DNA of 64,000 nucleotides from Saccharicrinis aurantiacus. Its GTDB lineage: Bacteria > Bacteroidota > Bacteroidia > Bacteroidales > Marinilabiliaceae. The stretch is taken from positions 124,001 to 188,000 of the forward strand of contig NZ_LYBV02000034.1 of the NCBI RefSeq assembly GCF_001660705.2. Direction: 5' to 3'. Positions 53,060 through 63,417 of the stretch are shown piece by piece. Under the pieces are notes generated by a model. The model searched no databases and was not told the DNA's origin. It worked only from the letters and a program-made list of their open reading frames with translations. The position numbers and the translations under genes are program-made. Position 1 is the first letter of the stretch; each line of letters begins with the position of its first letter.

Positions 53060-54395
53060 CTCTAGGAATAGACATTTTAAACAAAGCACCATTTTCCTTA
53101 CCCGATTCGGCCCATACTTGCCCATTCAGCATTTCTGCATATTTACTAACAATAGCAAGTCCAATACCTGTTCCACCAAACTCTCGTGTAGGATTTAGGT
53201 CTCCCTGCCTAAATAATTCAAATATTGATTTTTCTTTACCTTTCTCAATACCTATACCTGTGTCCTCAACAAAAAATTCAAATGAATCCTCCAGTTTAGT
53301 ATAGCCTATTCTGATAGTTCCTTTATTGGTGAATTTAACGGCATTTTCAATTAAATGCTCTAAAGACTTATATATCGCCTCTTTATAAGTTACGAGTTTT
53401 TCTTCCTCTGGTATTTCATCAATATAGACTTGAATCTCTATTGACTTAGATGCACTCGCAACTTCCTCCTGAAACTGCTGTTGTAAAGTAGCCAACATCT
53501 CCTCTATCAATATTTCATCTTTATCAACAGATATCGTTTGTGCCTGAAGTTTGGAAATATCAATTAAAGCATCCATCACACGCATTAATTGATTTCCGTT
53601 ATGATATACAATATTTAAATACTCTGTCTTTTCCTCATTACTAAGATTATCAGAACGCAATAATTCTGTAAACCCAATTATAGAATTCATAGGTGTTCTA
53701 ATCTCATGACTTAGATTAGCAAGAAATGAAGTCTTTAATTTATTACTCTCTTCTACATTTATTGATATAGTTTTAAGGTCGTTGTTGATTTGGTCTAATT
53801 CCTTATTTTTCCGAATCAATTCTTCCTTAAAAACTAACAATTCTAGATTTCTTCTTTTTAACTCTCGCTCTTTTTCAACATGCTCTAACTCTGATCCAAT
53901 ACGCGAAGAGAACATATACATAAGCGATTCTATTCGCTTTGAGGTATCTTTAGGACTAATGTACAAAGAAGCTAAAACTCCAATCACTTCACGTTTTGAA
54001 TTATACAAGGGAACTCCAAAATAAGCTTTAATCCCAAGCTCTAAAAACTTTGTATGATTAGGGTACGATAACTGAACGTAATCGTTAATTAAAACGCAAG
54101 AATTATTTAAAACCTCAGCACATGGGGCATTATCAAAGTTATACGAATAGTTCCCTAGGTTTTCAAACTTATTACAGAAGGCAACCTTTTCAACACGTCT
54201 ATCCTCTTTATTAAAAACTCCAATAAAAGTATAATCAGCTCCTATAAACTTATTCAACATTAGTACTGAATTAGCAAAAAAAGCTTCCCCTTTTATATTA
54301 GACTCCGGACTAAAAAGTTCGTACAGGCAATCTTCCCAACTTAAAAAGTCTGTCAGGTTATTTGCTATACTACTTTGTATAATATCGTGCTTCAA
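53043..54395 (-). CDS. GAF-domain sensor histidine kinase
   Basis: A 450-residue soluble kinase. A GAF domain is at about 25-165. A coiled coil (about 170-225) connects to HisKA with the phospho-histidine in SFLANLSHEIRTPMNSIIG. The ATPase domain has DTGIGIEKGK and GGTGIGLAIVSKYAEML. No response regulator or receiver domain is attached or adjacent, so its partner is unknown. The signal sensed by the GAF domain is also unknown. Confidence 0.88.
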   Translation of the reverse strand: MKHDIIQSSIANNLTDFLSWEDCLYELFSPESNIKGEAFFANSVLMLNKFIGADYTFIGVFNKEDRRVEKVAFCNKFENLGNYSYNFDNAPCAEVLNNSCVLINDYVQLSYPNHTKFLELGIKAYFGVPLYNSKREVIGVLASLYISPKDTSKRIESLMYMFSSRIGSELEHVEKERELKRRNLELLVFKEELIRKNKELDQINNDLKTISINVEESNKLKTSFLANLSHEIRTPMNSIIGFTELLRSDNLSNEEKTEYLNIVYHNGNQLMRVMDALIDISKLQAQTISVDKDEILIEEMLATLQQQFQEEVASASKSIEIQVYIDEIPEEEKLVTYKEAIYKSLEHLIENAVKFTNKGTIRIGYTKLEDSFEFFVEDTGIGIEKGKEKSIFELFRQGDLNPTREFGGTGIGLAIVSKYAEMLNGQVWAESGKENGALFKMSIPRVKTQP

Positions 54396-54573
54396 AATAT
54401 TACGTTTTTTAACTTATATCCGGTATACGCAATTAAGCAAAAAGGTTGGTTAAAGTCATTTCATTTTTGACGAAGCGATCTTTTTTATACTTTAATTAGC
54501 TAATTGAAGAAGATATAATTAAAACGATATCAATAATAAATTAGCAAGCAATTCACTATTGATTAGATTTTTG

Positions 54574-54581
54574 TAATTTTG
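54574..54581 (+). promoter_or_regulatory. cysS -7 element
   Basis: TAATTTTG matches TAnnTTTG. Transcription would start near 54588, which supports the start codon at 54611 over the earlier ATG at 54588-54590 or reading from 54581. Confidence 0.6.
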
Positions 54582-54610
54582 TGCCTCATGTCATCTTTAA
54601 AATTAACATA

Positions 54611-56086
54611 ATGCCAATTCCATTATTTATATATAATACTTTAAGTAGATCAAAAGAAGAGTTTAAACCCCTAATAGACAATCATGTTGGACTATATGTT
54701 TGTGGTCCTACTGTTTATGGGGATCCACATCTAGGTCATTCAAGGCCTGCTATCACTTTTGATCTTCTAACTCGCTTTCTGAAACATCAAGATTATAAGG
54801 TTAGATATGTAAGAAACATTACGGATGTTGGCCACTTGGAAAGCGATGGAGACGAAGGTGAAGATAAAATTGCAAAAAAGGCACAACTCGAGCAGCTTGA
54901 ACCTATGGAAGTTGTGCACTACTATACCGAGCGCTATCACGATTATATGCAGATGCTTAATGTGAATAGCCCAAGTATTGAGCCACGAGCCTCGGGCCAT
55001 ATTATCGAACAACAAGAGGTGATTAACTCTATTATTGAGAAAGGGTATGCCTACGAAAGCCAAGGTTCTGTTTACTTTGATGTTGAAAAGTATAACAATG
55101 ATCATCCATATGGCATATTATCTGGCAGAAAACTTGAAGACCTTTTAAGTAATACACGTGATTTAGATGGGCAATCGGAAAAAAGATGTCCTGCTGATTT
55201 TGCTTTATGGAAGAAAGCAGCACCTGAACACATTATGCGTTGGCCATCTAAATGGAGTGATGGATTTCCAGGATGGCACCTAGAATGTTCTGCAATGAGT
55301 AAAAAATATTTAGGCGAACAGTTTGATATTCATGGCGGTGGAATGGATTTACTATTTCCGCATCACGAATGTGAGATTGCTCAAAGCACCATTGATAATG
55401 GTAAAGCTCCTGCGAATTACTGGATGCACAATAATATGATAACCATTGATGGACAAAAGATGGGTAAATCACTAGGTAATTTCATCACTCTTGAAGAATT
55501 ATTTGCAGGTTCTCATCCTAAATTAGAGCAAGCATATAGTCCTATGACTATTCGTTTCTTTATTTTGCAGGCACATTATCGCAGTACACTTGATTTTAGT
55601 AATAGTGCACTTCAGGCATCAGAAAAAGGCTTAAAACGCCTAATGGAGGCTATCCAGAATATGGGTAATATTGAGGCTTCAGAAACATCTAATGTCAATA
55701 TTGATGAGTTAAAGCAAAAATGTTTTACTGCTTTGGCTGATGATTTAAATAGCCCAATCGCAATATCTTACTTATTCGATACTGTTAAAGTTATTAATAA
55801 CATACTAGCTGGCAATAACACCATTTCAAACGATGACCTTAGCGAGCTTAAGCTATTTATGAACACTGTTTGTTTTGACATTTTAGGCTTAGAAAACGAA
55901 TTTGGAGGAAGTGAAAACTCAGGTGACTCTAAAATAGATGATGTAATGCAACTAATCATTAAATTACGTGCCGATGCAAAATCTAATAAAGATTGGGGTA
56001 CCGCTGATAAAATACGTGATGAATTAGCAAACATTGGCATCAGTATTAAAGATGGAAAAGACGGAGCCGTTTGGGAAAATAATTAA
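54611..56086 (+). CDS. cysS: Cysteinyl-tRNA synthetase
   Basis: A 491-residue class I synthetase from the ATG at 54611 ([13 protein letters not shown]). It has the zinc cysteine in [18 protein letters not shown] with the HIGH-type [14 protein letters not shown], the zinc-binding [18 protein letters not shown] region, and the KMSKS-type KMGKSLGN. It charges tRNA-Cys in the cytoplasm. Confidence 0.96.
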   Translation: MPIPLFIYNTLSRSKEEFKPLIDNHVGLYVCGPTVYGDPHLGHSRPAITFDLLTRFLKHQDYKVRYVRNITDVGHLESDGDEGEDKIAKKAQLEQLEPMEVVHYYTERYHDYMQMLNVNSPSIEPRASGHIIEQQEVINSIIEKGYAYESQGSVYFDVEKYNNDHPYGILSGRKLEDLLSNTRDLDGQSEKRCPADFALWKKAAPEHIMRWPSKWSDGFPGWHLECSAMSKKYLGEQFDIHGGGMDLLFPHHECEIAQSTIDNGKAPANYWMHNNMITIDGQKMGKSLGNFITLEELFAGSHPKLEQAYSPMTIRFFILQAHYRSTLDFSNSALQASEKGLKRLMEAIQNMGNIEASETSNVNIDELKQKCFTALADDLNSPIAISYLFDTVKVINNILAGNNTISNDDLSELKLFMNTVCFDILGLENEFGGSENSGDSKIDDVMQLIIKLRADAKSNKDWGTADKIRDELANIGISIKDGKDGAVWENN

Positions 56087-56117
56087 TAACCACAGCTTAA
56101 TTTAATTAAAATTCACA

Positions 56118-57113
56118 ATGAGGAATATTGCCTTTATTTTTATAGTGATTGTATCACTAGCTTGTGCTAACAATAGTACAAAAGCTAAAACATCGAGTTC
56201 AGCTAAAAAAAAGAACCTCACTAAAATTGATGTTCCTCATTTTAATGCTGATTCAGCCTTTTCATTTGTTCAAACTCAGGTAGATTTTGGTCCGCGAGTA
56301 CCGAACACTGCAGAACATATTGCCTGTGCAAACTACTTATCTGAGAAGTTAACTTCCTTTGGTGCCGATGTGATTGTGCAAGAAGCTGAAGTTAGAGCTT
56401 TTGATAATACATTACTAAATGCGAAAAATATCATTGGCCAGTATAAACCCGAATTAAACAACCGGATTTTACTTTTTGCACATTGGGATACTCGTCCGTT
56501 CGCCGATCATGATGAAGACAAATCGAAACAGAAACAACCCATATTAGGAGCAAACGATGGGGCTAGCGGAGTAGGAGTATTATTAGAAATTGCTCGTAAT
56601 CTTCAAAATAAAGATCTTCCAATTGGAATAGATATTATCTTCTTTGATGCCGAAGATTATGGAACTCCAGACTTTGAAGGAGCACAATACAAGGCTGACA
56701 CCTGGTGTTTGGGCTCTCAATATTGGGGTAAAAATCCTCATAAAGAAAATTATTACGCACAATACGGAATATTACTCGATATGGTTGGTGCGCCAAATGC
56801 AACATTTAATCGCGAATTATATTCTTTACAATTTGCACCTCGTGTGGTTAAAAAAGTATGGAAAACAGCTGAGGCATTAGGCTATGGTAATTATTTTGTA
56901 TATGAAAAGGGTGGAATGATTACCGACGATCATGTATATGTGAATAAGTATTTAAACATTCCTTGTATAGATATTATCCAACACGATCCTAGTACTGATA
57001 GTAACTTTGGAAGCTATTGGCATACACACGACGACACTATGGAAAATGTGGATAGAAATACCCTAAAAGCAGTAGGACAAACTGTACTAGAGGTAATATT
57101 TAACGAAAATTAA
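56118..57113 (+). CDS. M28 peptidase/glutaminyl-peptide cyclotransferase-like lipoprotein
   Basis: A 331-residue protein with a lipoprotein signal (IVSLAC, Cys 16). The metallopeptidase core has FAHWDTRPFADHD, GANDGASGVGVLLEIAR, IIFFDAEDYG and HDDTMENVD. It resembles bacterial homologues of animal glutaminyl cyclase, which form N-terminal pyroglutamate on exported proteins. An aminopeptidase role is possible. It is placed between cysS and rnhB. Confidence 0.82.
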   Translation: MRNIAFIFIVIVSLACANNSTKAKTSSSAKKKNLTKIDVPHFNADSAFSFVQTQVDFGPRVPNTAEHIACANYLSEKLTSFGADVIVQEAEVRAFDNTLLNAKNIIGQYKPELNNRILLFAHWDTRPFADHDEDKSKQKQPILGANDGASGVGVLLEIARNLQNKDLPIGIDIIFFDAEDYGTPDFEGAQYKADTWCLGSQYWGKNPHKENYYAQYGILLDMVGAPNATFNRELYSLQFAPRVVKKVWKTAEALGYGNYFVYEKGGMITDDHVYVNKYLNIPCIDIIQHDPSTDSNFGSYWHTHDDTMENVDRNTLKAVGQTVLEVIFNEN

Positions 57114-57119
57114 TCAATA

Positions 57120-57728
57120 ATGAGTGGCAAACTAGCTTCGTACCTTAATAAAGATTTAATTGAAGCAGGCTGTGATGAAGCTGGAAGAGGATGTTTAGCT
57201 GGCCCTGTTGTTGCGGCCGCTGTTATTTTACCTCCAAATTTTAATCATCCGCTATTAAACGACTCAAAAAAACTAAGCGAAAAACAGCGAAACATTTTAC
57301 GTCCAATTATTGAAAAGGAAGCTATCGCTTGGGCTGTATCCTTTGTTGATAATAAAGAAGTAGATAAAATAAACGTATTAAACGCATCAATAACAGGAAT
57401 GAAAAGAGCAGCTGATGAATTAGCTATAACGCCTGAACATTTACTAATTGATGGCAACCGATTTAAAGCACATAAAACAATCCCCCATACTTGCATTATA
57501 AAAGGCGATGGTAAATACAGGTCAATCGCAGCTGCTAGTATATTGGCAAAAACACATAGGGATGAATTAATGCAAAAATATGCTGATGAATATCCAAATT
57601 ACGGGTGGTCAAAAAATAAAGGATATCCAACAAAAGAACACAAATTGGCATTAATAAAGTTCGGAGAAACTCCATTACACCGTAAAAGCTTTAAGCTTAT
57701 TGATACACAACTTTCCCTACAATTATAG
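57120..57728 (+). CDS. rnhB: Ribonuclease HII
   Basis: A 202-residue RNase HII. It has the [14 protein letters not shown] motif (D19, E20) and the later aspartates in LIDGNRF and HRDELM. It removes RNA embedded in DNA. It starts six bases after the upstream peptidase gene. Confidence 0.94.
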   Translation: MSGKLASYLNKDLIEAGCDEAGRGCLAGPVVAAAVILPPNFNHPLLNDSKKLSEKQRNILRPIIEKEAIAWAVSFVDNKEVDKINVLNASITGMKRAADELAITPEHLLIDGNRFKAHKTIPHTCIIKGDGKYRSIAAASILAKTHRDELMQKYADEYPNYGWSKNKGYPTKEHKLALIKFGETPLHRKSFKLIDTQLSLQL

Positions 57729-57889
57729 TTTTTACGTGCAACAAATTGGGTTATTATCATTGTTTTAGCTCAAAATTGTACTTTATTTTGCAATTCCCTT
57801 AAGTAAATAGAGGGTTCATAACAGAAAACATTAATATCCAATACAACATGCCTTGAGTGTGACTCGTTCAAGAGCATTATAAAACAAAG

Positions 57890-60046
57890 ATGATGAGAAA
57901 AATTACAATGTTAATTGTCGCTGCTTTAATCGCCTTTTCAGGAAGCGTTAAAGCTGACGAGGGGATGTGGCTTCTTCCTTTAATTTCGAAGTTAAACGTC
58001 AACCAAATGAATGACATGGGTCTTAAGCTTTCTGCTGAAGATATTTATAGCATTAATAACTCAAGTTTAAAGGATGCCGTAGTTATTTTTGGAGGCGGAT
58101 GTACAGGTGAGTTAATTTCAGATAAAGGATTAATTCTTACCAACCACCACTGTGGATATGGAAATATCCAGGCATTGAGTTCTGTAGATCACAATTACCT
58201 AAAAGATGGTTTTTGGGCAAAGTCATTAGAGGAAGAATTACCTTCTAAAGGCCTTGCTGTTACTTTCCTTAAATACATGAATGATGTTACCGAAAAAGTA
58301 TTAGAAGGTACAACTGATGCTATGGAAGAAGGCGAGCGTAACAAAATAATTGCTGAGAATAAAAAGGCACTTATTGAAGAAGCTTCTAAAGATAATAAGT
58401 TAACTATTACAGTTCAAAGTTACCTCGAAGGGAACCAATACTTCATTATTGCCTACCAAAAATATACTGATGTTCGTTTTGTGGGAGCTCCTCCATCATC
58501 AATTGGTAAATTTGGTTTTGATACCGACAACTGGATGTGGCCTCGTCATACTGGTGACTTCAGTATGTTTAGAGTTTATGCTGATAAAGATGGGAACCCT
58601 GCAGAATACTCTGAAGATAATGTACCCTTAAAACCAGTACATCACCTACCTGTTTCGCTTAAAGGAGTTGAAATGGACGATTTTGCAATGACTATTGGAT
58701 TCCCTGGAAGTACAAATCGTTATTTAACATCATGGGGAATTGAGGAAAGAATGAATATTGTGAATGATTCACGTATTATTCCTCGCGGTGCAAAACAAGA
58801 ATTATGGCACGAAGCCATGATGGCCGACGAAAAAACAAACATTCAATATGCCTCAAAATATAGCCGAAGTACAAACTATTGGAAAAACTCCATAGGTATG
58901 AACCGTGGCTTAAAAAAGCTTAAGGTAATTGATAGCAAAAGAGAAATTGAAGCCGAATTTGCTGCATGGATAAACGAATCTGACGAAAGAAAAGAACTTT
59001 ACGGATCTGTTTTAAGTGAACTTGAAAACGCTTATTCGAAAAGAGCAACTAATCTTAAGGCTCAATATTATATGATTGAGTGTATGTTTAGAGGTACTGA
59101 GATAATTAGCTTAGGTACAAAAACATCGCGCTTAGCAGATGCATTAGAAGAAGGTAACGAAGAAAAAGTTTCTGAAATTACCAATAGCATTAAAGCAAGC
59201 TTAGAAGCTTTTTACAAAGATTACAATGTTAATCTAGATCAAAAGGTGTTTGCAACAATGTTAAAGCTTTATCATGATTATATTGATGCACAGTTTTACC
59301 CTTCGTTTTACAACGATGTAGTTGCTAAGAAATACAAAAACGACTTTACAGCTTATGCCAACGTTGTATTTAAAAAATCTGTTTTCACATCTCAGGAGAA
59401 ATTTGAAACCTTTTTGGCAAAACCTTCTTTAAAAGTTCTTCAGAAAGATCCTGTTTACATTGCTGCAGTTTCTGCAATCGAGAAATATAAAGAAATTCAA
59501 GGAGGACTAACACAATATAACGAGGTTGAGGATAGAAATAATCGTCTTTTCCTTAAGGGACTAATGGCAATGAATCCTGATAAAGTTTATTATTCTGATG
59601 CTAATTTTACAATGCGTTTAAGCTACGGTAAAGTTGGAAATTACGAACCAAAAGATGCCGTTATTTATAAGCACTTTACTACACTTGAGGGTGTAATGGA
59701 AAAAGAGCAGCCAGGAAACTATGAGTTTGAAGTACCTGCAAAATTAAAAGAATTATACGAAACAAAAGATTATGGTCAGTATGCTGATAAGGATGGTTCT
59801 TTACATGTTTGCTTTACTACAAATAATGACATTACTGGAGGTAACTCTGGAAGTCCGGTTATAAATGCAAACGGTGAGTTATTCGGTTTAGCATTTGATG
59901 GTAACTGGGAAGCTATGAGTGGGGACATCGCATTTGAAACAGAATTACAGAAATGTATAAACGTTGATATCCGTTACGTATTATTTGTAATTGATAAATA
60001 CGCTGGTGCAACCAACTTAATTGAAGAGATGACACTTGTTAAGTAA
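57890..60046 (+). CDS. dpp7: S46-family dipeptidyl-peptidase, DPP7-type
   Basis: A 718-residue exported serine protease with a signal peptide (cleavage after about residue 22, KADEGMW). The catalytic His is in NHHCGYG (86-87) and the Ser in TGGNSGSPV (S653). The residue 18 positions after the Ser is Gly (G671, FDGNWE). In Porphyromonas DPP7 this is Gly (hydrophobic P1) and in DPP11 it is Arg (acidic P1), so DPP7-type specificity is expected. It degrades peptides in the periplasm. A terminator follows. Confidence 0.93.
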   Translation: MMRKITMLIVAALIAFSGSVKADEGMWLLPLISKLNVNQMNDMGLKLSAEDIYSINNSSLKDAVVIFGGGCTGELISDKGLILTNHHCGYGNIQALSSVDHNYLKDGFWAKSLEEELPSKGLAVTFLKYMNDVTEKVLEGTTDAMEEGERNKIIAENKKALIEEASKDNKLTITVQSYLEGNQYFIIAYQKYTDVRFVGAPPSSIGKFGFDTDNWMWPRHTGDFSMFRVYADKDGNPAEYSEDNVPLKPVHHLPVSLKGVEMDDFAMTIGFPGSTNRYLTSWGIEERMNIVNDSRIIPRGAKQELWHEAMMADEKTNIQYASKYSRSTNYWKNSIGMNRGLKKLKVIDSKREIEAEFAAWINESDERKELYGSVLSELENAYSKRATNLKAQYYMIECMFRGTEIISLGTKTSRLADALEEGNEEKVSEITNSIKASLEAFYKDYNVNLDQKVFATMLKLYHDYIDAQFYPSFYNDVVAKKYKNDFTAYANVVFKKSVFTSQEKFETFLAKPSLKVLQKDPVYIAAVSAIEKYKEIQGGLTQYNEVEDRNNRLFLKGLMAMNPDKVYYSDANFTMRLSYGKVGNYEPKDAVIYKHFTTLEGVMEKEQPGNYEFEVPAKLKELYETKDYGQYADKDGSLHVCFTTNNDITGGNSGSPVINANGELFGLAFDGNWEAMSGDIAFETELQKCINVDIRYVLFVIDKYAGATNLIEEMTLVK

Positions 60047-60070
60047 TCTAATTATATAAGATTTCATCAC

Positions 60071-60101
60071 AAGGCTGTCTCCTCAGAGACAGCCTTTTTT
60101 T
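60071..60101 (+). terminator. Terminator of the S46 peptidase
   Basis: A perfect 11-bp stem AAGGCTGTCTC/GAGACAGCCTT with a 4-base loop, followed by seven T. It starts 24 bases after the stop. Confidence 0.93.
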
Positions 60102-60159
60102 GTGCTCAATATCCAACTAAAATCATATTTCTATTTAGTGATTCATTGTACTTAATTAC

Positions 60160-60167
60160 TACTTTTG
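60160..60167 (+). promoter_or_regulatory. marC -7 element
   Basis: TACTTTTG followed by CAAAC matches TAnnTTTG. It starts transcription near 60174, ahead of the ATG at 60191. No -33 TTTG. Confidence 0.6.
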
Positions 60168-60190
60168 CAAACAACTTAAATCATAAAACA

Positions 60191-60790
60191 ATGCAAATTA
60201 ACTTTTTACAAATCGTTTCGGCCTTTATCGTACTTTTTGCAGTTATTGATATTTTAGGCTCTATTCCTTTAATTCTAGACCTAAAGAAAAAAGGCAATAA
60301 AATTAATGCCAGAGAAGCAGCTATTTATTCATATGTCATTCTTGTAGTTTTCTTCTTTGTAGGAGAACCCTTACTAGGATTGTTTGGTGTAGACATCTCT
60401 TCTTTTGCTATTGCTGGTTCATTTGTATTGTTAGTAATGGCTTTTGAAATGATATTTGGCATCCATATTTTCAAACACGATTCTCCGAGTGGTGCAAGTA
60501 TTGTTCCTATTGCCTTTCCCTTAGTTGCAGGCGCAGGCTCATTTACGACAATATTATCTTTAAGATCTGAGTTTGATACAATTAACATATTAATAGCTTT
60601 AACTCTAAATATAATTGTGGTGTATTTAGTTTTAAGATCAACAGGGAAGGTTGAAAAGCTAATTGGTGAAGGGGGCGTTTATGTACTTCAAAAGTTCTTT
60701 GGAATTATTTTACTCGCTATGGCTATCCGACTTTTCTTAACTAACTTTGCCAATCTAATCACTCAGTTTTTACCTGCGCTTAAAGGTTAA
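60191..60790 (+). CDS. marC: MarC family integral membrane protein
   Basis: A 199-residue protein from the ATG at 60191 (MQINFLQIVSAF). A reading from 60146 would start before the promoter. About six membrane segments and the family segments FAVIDILGSIPLI and PLVAGAGSFTTILSL are seen. The function of MarC proteins is unknown. Early links to antibiotic resistance were not supported. The rnhA start follows the stop by three bases. Confidence 0.9.
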   Translation: MQINFLQIVSAFIVLFAVIDILGSIPLILDLKKKGNKINAREAAIYSYVILVVFFFVGEPLLGLFGVDISSFAIAGSFVLLVMAFEMIFGIHIFKHDSPSGASIVPIAFPLVAGAGSFTTILSLRSEFDTINILIALTLNIIVVYLVLRSTGKVEKLIGEGGVYVLQKFFGIILLAMAIRLFLTNFANLITQFLPALKG

Positions 60791-60793
60791 TTA

Positions 60794-61426
60794 ATGGCTA
60801 AAAAGAATAAGTATTACGTTGTATGGAATGGTGATTCACCTGGCATTTATACTAGTTGGGACGAATGTCAGGTAAATATTAAAGGGGTAAGTAATGTTCG
60901 CTATAAAGGTTTTCCAACATTAAGTGAAGCAGAATATGCTTTTAACGATGATCCTGAGAAATATTGGGGTAAAAAATCTAAGTCAGAAAGCGTTTCATTT
61001 TTAGCCGACTCTTTTAATGATGATATTATTGCAAACAGCATTTCTGTTGATGCAGCATGTAGTGGAAACCCTGGTGTAATGGAGTATCAGGGTGTCTATA
61101 CAGCTTCAGGAACTCAAATATTTATCAAAAAATTTCCTTTAGGAACAAATAATATTGGTGAATTTTTAGCAATAGTACATGGCTTAGCCTACCAAAAGCA
61201 GCAAAAGATGAATCTTCCCATTTATACCGATTCTAAAATTGCTATGGGATGGGTAAAAGCAAAAAAATGTAGATCGAAGTTACCGCTTGATGCTAAAACA
61301 AAAGACCTGTTTGAAGTAATTAAACGTGCTGAAGAATGGCTCAAGAAAAACACCTACAAACAGGATATTTTAAAGTGGGATACTAAGAATTGGGGCGAAA
61401 TTCCTGCCGACTTTGGCAGAAAATAA
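60794..61426 (+). CDS. rnhA: RNase HI with N-terminal hybrid-binding (viroplasmin-type) domain
   Basis: A 210-residue protein. Residues 4-55 form the hybrid-binding domain (YYVVWNGDSPGIYTSWDEC, then YKGFPTLSEAEYAF). The RNase H fold has D86 (SVDAACSGNPG), E123 (GEFLAI), D146 (IYTDSKIA) and D206 (IPADFGRK). It degrades RNA in RNA-DNA hybrids. It is convergent with the next gene and shares a hairpin with it. Confidence 0.93.
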   Translation: MAKKNKYYVVWNGDSPGIYTSWDECQVNIKGVSNVRYKGFPTLSEAEYAFNDDPEKYWGKKSKSESVSFLADSFNDDIIANSISVDAACSGNPGVMEYQGVYTASGTQIFIKKFPLGTNNIGEFLAIVHGLAYQKQQKMNLPIYTDSKIAMGWVKAKKCRSKLPLDAKTKDLFEVIKRAEEWLKKNTYKQDILKWDTKNWGEIPADFGRK

Positions 61427-61434
61427 ATAGAATT

Positions 61435-61458
61435 AGCATTTAGTTTGAACTAAATGCT
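61435..61458. terminator. Bidirectional hairpin between rnhA and the LytS-type kinase
   Basis: A perfect 11-bp stem AGCATTTAGTT/AACTAAATGCT with two loop bases (61435-61445 and 61448-61458). It includes the stop codon of the kinase (61440-61442). T-runs are weak. Confidence 0.65.
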
Positions 61459-63320
61459 GGAATCGTAAACTCAACCTTTGTTCCCTGTTTGCCACTTACA
61501 GAACGGTCTTCAACCTTCAAATGTAATTTTGTTAACAGATTGGTTTTATTTATAATTTTCAATCGTTCTTTAGTTATTGATGTGGCTAATGATTTATGCC
61601 CTTTATCTGTTCCCTTACTTGAGTTGACTCCTACACCATTATCTTCAACAACTAACTTAATTTGTCCGTGACTATACTTTCTAAAACTAACTTCAATTAA
61701 ACCATTTTCCATTTTATTAAGCTCTCCATGTTCGAAAGAATTCTCTATAAATGGCTGCGCCAACATTGGTGGTATTTTATAGTTTGAATTTTTTAGTTCC
61801 TCTTCAATTTCAATTGTATAATTAATCCGTTCTCCAAAACGCTTATTCTGCAATGATAAATAGTATTGCAACAAATCATACTCTTGTTTTAAGGTTATAT
61901 ATTCTTCCCGCGAGTACTCCAGAACCATACGCATCAAACCCGCAAAATCAGCAAGAAAATCAACGGCATCAATTGCTTTATTATCCAATATATAACATTG
62001 TATAGCCGACAGTGAGTTAAATATGAAATGTGGATTCATTTGGGTGCGTAACACTTTCTGTTCCAACTGCAGCAACCTCTCTTTATTGCGCAACCTCCTA
62101 TATCTAAATCTAAAATAAACCAATATAATTCCTAGTGTTAATATTGATATTACAGCTATGAGAATTATATAATAGAATCGGTTCTTAGATTTTAGAACCT
62201 CAATTTCATTACGATTTTTATCTCTTTCATATTTTTTATCCAACTCTAAAAACTTATCTCTACTTTCTTTACTAAAAATACTATCATTTATAATGTGGTA
62301 TTTTTCAGAAACACGTAAAGCATTCTCAAAATCATTCATACTTTTATATGTATCTGATAGAGCTTTAAGATTCAGAACCTGAACATGCAATAAACCAATG
62401 CCATCATTAACTTCTTCACATTTTAAATAAGTTTCAATGGCTTTCGCCTTATCACCTTCAATCACATACAAATCGCCCCTACCTTGTAAAGCATGGATTA
62501 AACCAAACTTTTCGTTGATATCTTTAAAAATAGATATCGCATCATCAAAATATACCCTACTCTTATTATACTCTTTTGTACTAATGTGCAGATATCCCAA
62601 ATTTGTATAAATAGTGGCAATTCTACTTCGATTGTTTAGATTTTTGTATAAGTCAAGAGCAAATAAGTTTGAAGCTTTAGCTTCGTCATATTTCTTAAGC
62701 TCTACCTGAGTAAGTGCTAAATTAATTGAAATATCTGCCGCTCTCGTACTATCATTTAGTTCGTTAAATATAGCTAAAGCTTTATTGTAACATTCAGCTT
62801 CCATTTCTAATTTGCTATTGCAATTGAATATAACCCCCATGTTTAGGTAATCTTTTCCTTGTGATAAGGTATCACACAACTCAACATGCATTTGCAGCGC
62901 CTTTTCTGTATATTCATAAGCATCACCATATACTCCTAACCTTAACTTTATAGTACCAACATCATTATAACATTTGGCAATCATCTTCTTATTAGAAGCT
63001 TGCTCAAAATACTCCAATGCAATTAAAAAGTTTTCTTGTGAATCATGGTATCTTTCTTGATAGAATAAGGCTTCTCCTAAATCGTGATAACCCAAGCCTT
63101 TATATTTTATTGACTCTCCTGCATTCGCAATGAGCTTTTTGGATAAATCCTCTGCCAACTCAGACTGCTTAGATCTCAAACTAAATGCTAACTCATGCAG
63201 TTCTTCAAGATTTTCAGAATCAATAAGTTCTTCTGCAATTTGATAAATACTATCTGTAGTATTAATTGAATAAAGACTATTTGAAATTAAGAAAATAGCC
63301 ATTGCAATAAGTAGTCTCAT
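61440..63320 (-). CDS. TPR sensor histidine kinase, LytS-type
   Basis: A 626-residue kinase with a signal peptide and tetratricopeptide repeats in the periplasm (about 30-370). One membrane segment (about 384-404) and a coiled stretch follow. The His-kinase domain has LRTQMNPHFIFNSLSAIQ, the phospho-histidine, and the ATPase has PFIENSFEHGE and VVEDNGVGV. In this class the partner is a LytTR response regulator, but none is adjacent. A stable hairpin in the next spacer ends the upstream gene. Confidence 0.88.
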   Translation of the reverse strand: MRLLIAMAIFLISNSLYSINTTDSIYQIAEELIDSENLEELHELAFSLRSKQSELAEDLSKKLIANAGESIKYKGLGYHDLGEALFYQERYHDSQENFLIALEYFEQASNKKMIAKCYNDVGTIKLRLGVYGDAYEYTEKALQMHVELCDTLSQGKDYLNMGVIFNCNSKLEMEAECYNKALAIFNELNDSTRAADISINLALTQVELKKYDEAKASNLFALDLYKNLNNRSRIATIYTNLGYLHISTKEYNKSRVYFDDAISIFKDINEKFGLIHALQGRGDLYVIEGDKAKAIETYLKCEEVNDGIGLLHVQVLNLKALSDTYKSMNDFENALRVSEKYHIINDSIFSKESRDKFLELDKKYERDKNRNEIEVLKSKNRFYYIILIAVISILTLGIILVYFRFRYRRLRNKERLLQLEQKVLRTQMNPHFIFNSLSAIQCYILDNKAIDAVDFLADFAGLMRMVLEYSREEYITLKQEYDLLQYYLSLQNKRFGERINYTIEIEEELKNSNYKIPPMLAQPFIENSFEHGELNKMENGLIEVSFRKYSHGQIKLVVEDNGVGVNSSKGTDKGHKSLATSITKERLKIINKTNLLTKLHLKVEDRSVSGKQGTKVEFTIPAFSSN

Positions 63321-63341
63321 AAATTAGCGATTATTTAGGAG

Positions 63342-63349
63342 CAAAAATA
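63342..63349 (-). promoter_or_regulatory. LytS-type kinase -7 element
   Basis: Minus strand TATTTTTG matches TAnnTTTG, 21 bases upstream of the kinase start codon. No -33 TTTG; the region upstream is the terminator hairpin. Confidence 0.5.
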
Positions 63350-63365
63350 ACCTTTTAAACATAAA

Positions 63366-63395
63366 AAAGCCATCTTTATAAATAAAGATGGCTTT
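63366..63395 (-). terminator. Terminator of the Lys/Cys-rich peptide gene
   Basis: A perfect 13-bp stem AAAGCCATCTTTA/TAAAGATGGCTTT with a 4-base loop, followed on the minus strand by TTTTTT. It lies 22 bases after the stop of the upstream gene. Confidence 0.92.
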
Positions 63396-63417
63396 ATAAC
63401 TCACTTTAAACAAGTGA

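Noticed and set aside
60146-60190. Extended N-terminus for marC
   Set aside because: The extra codons lie across the -7 promoter element, so they would not be transcribed.
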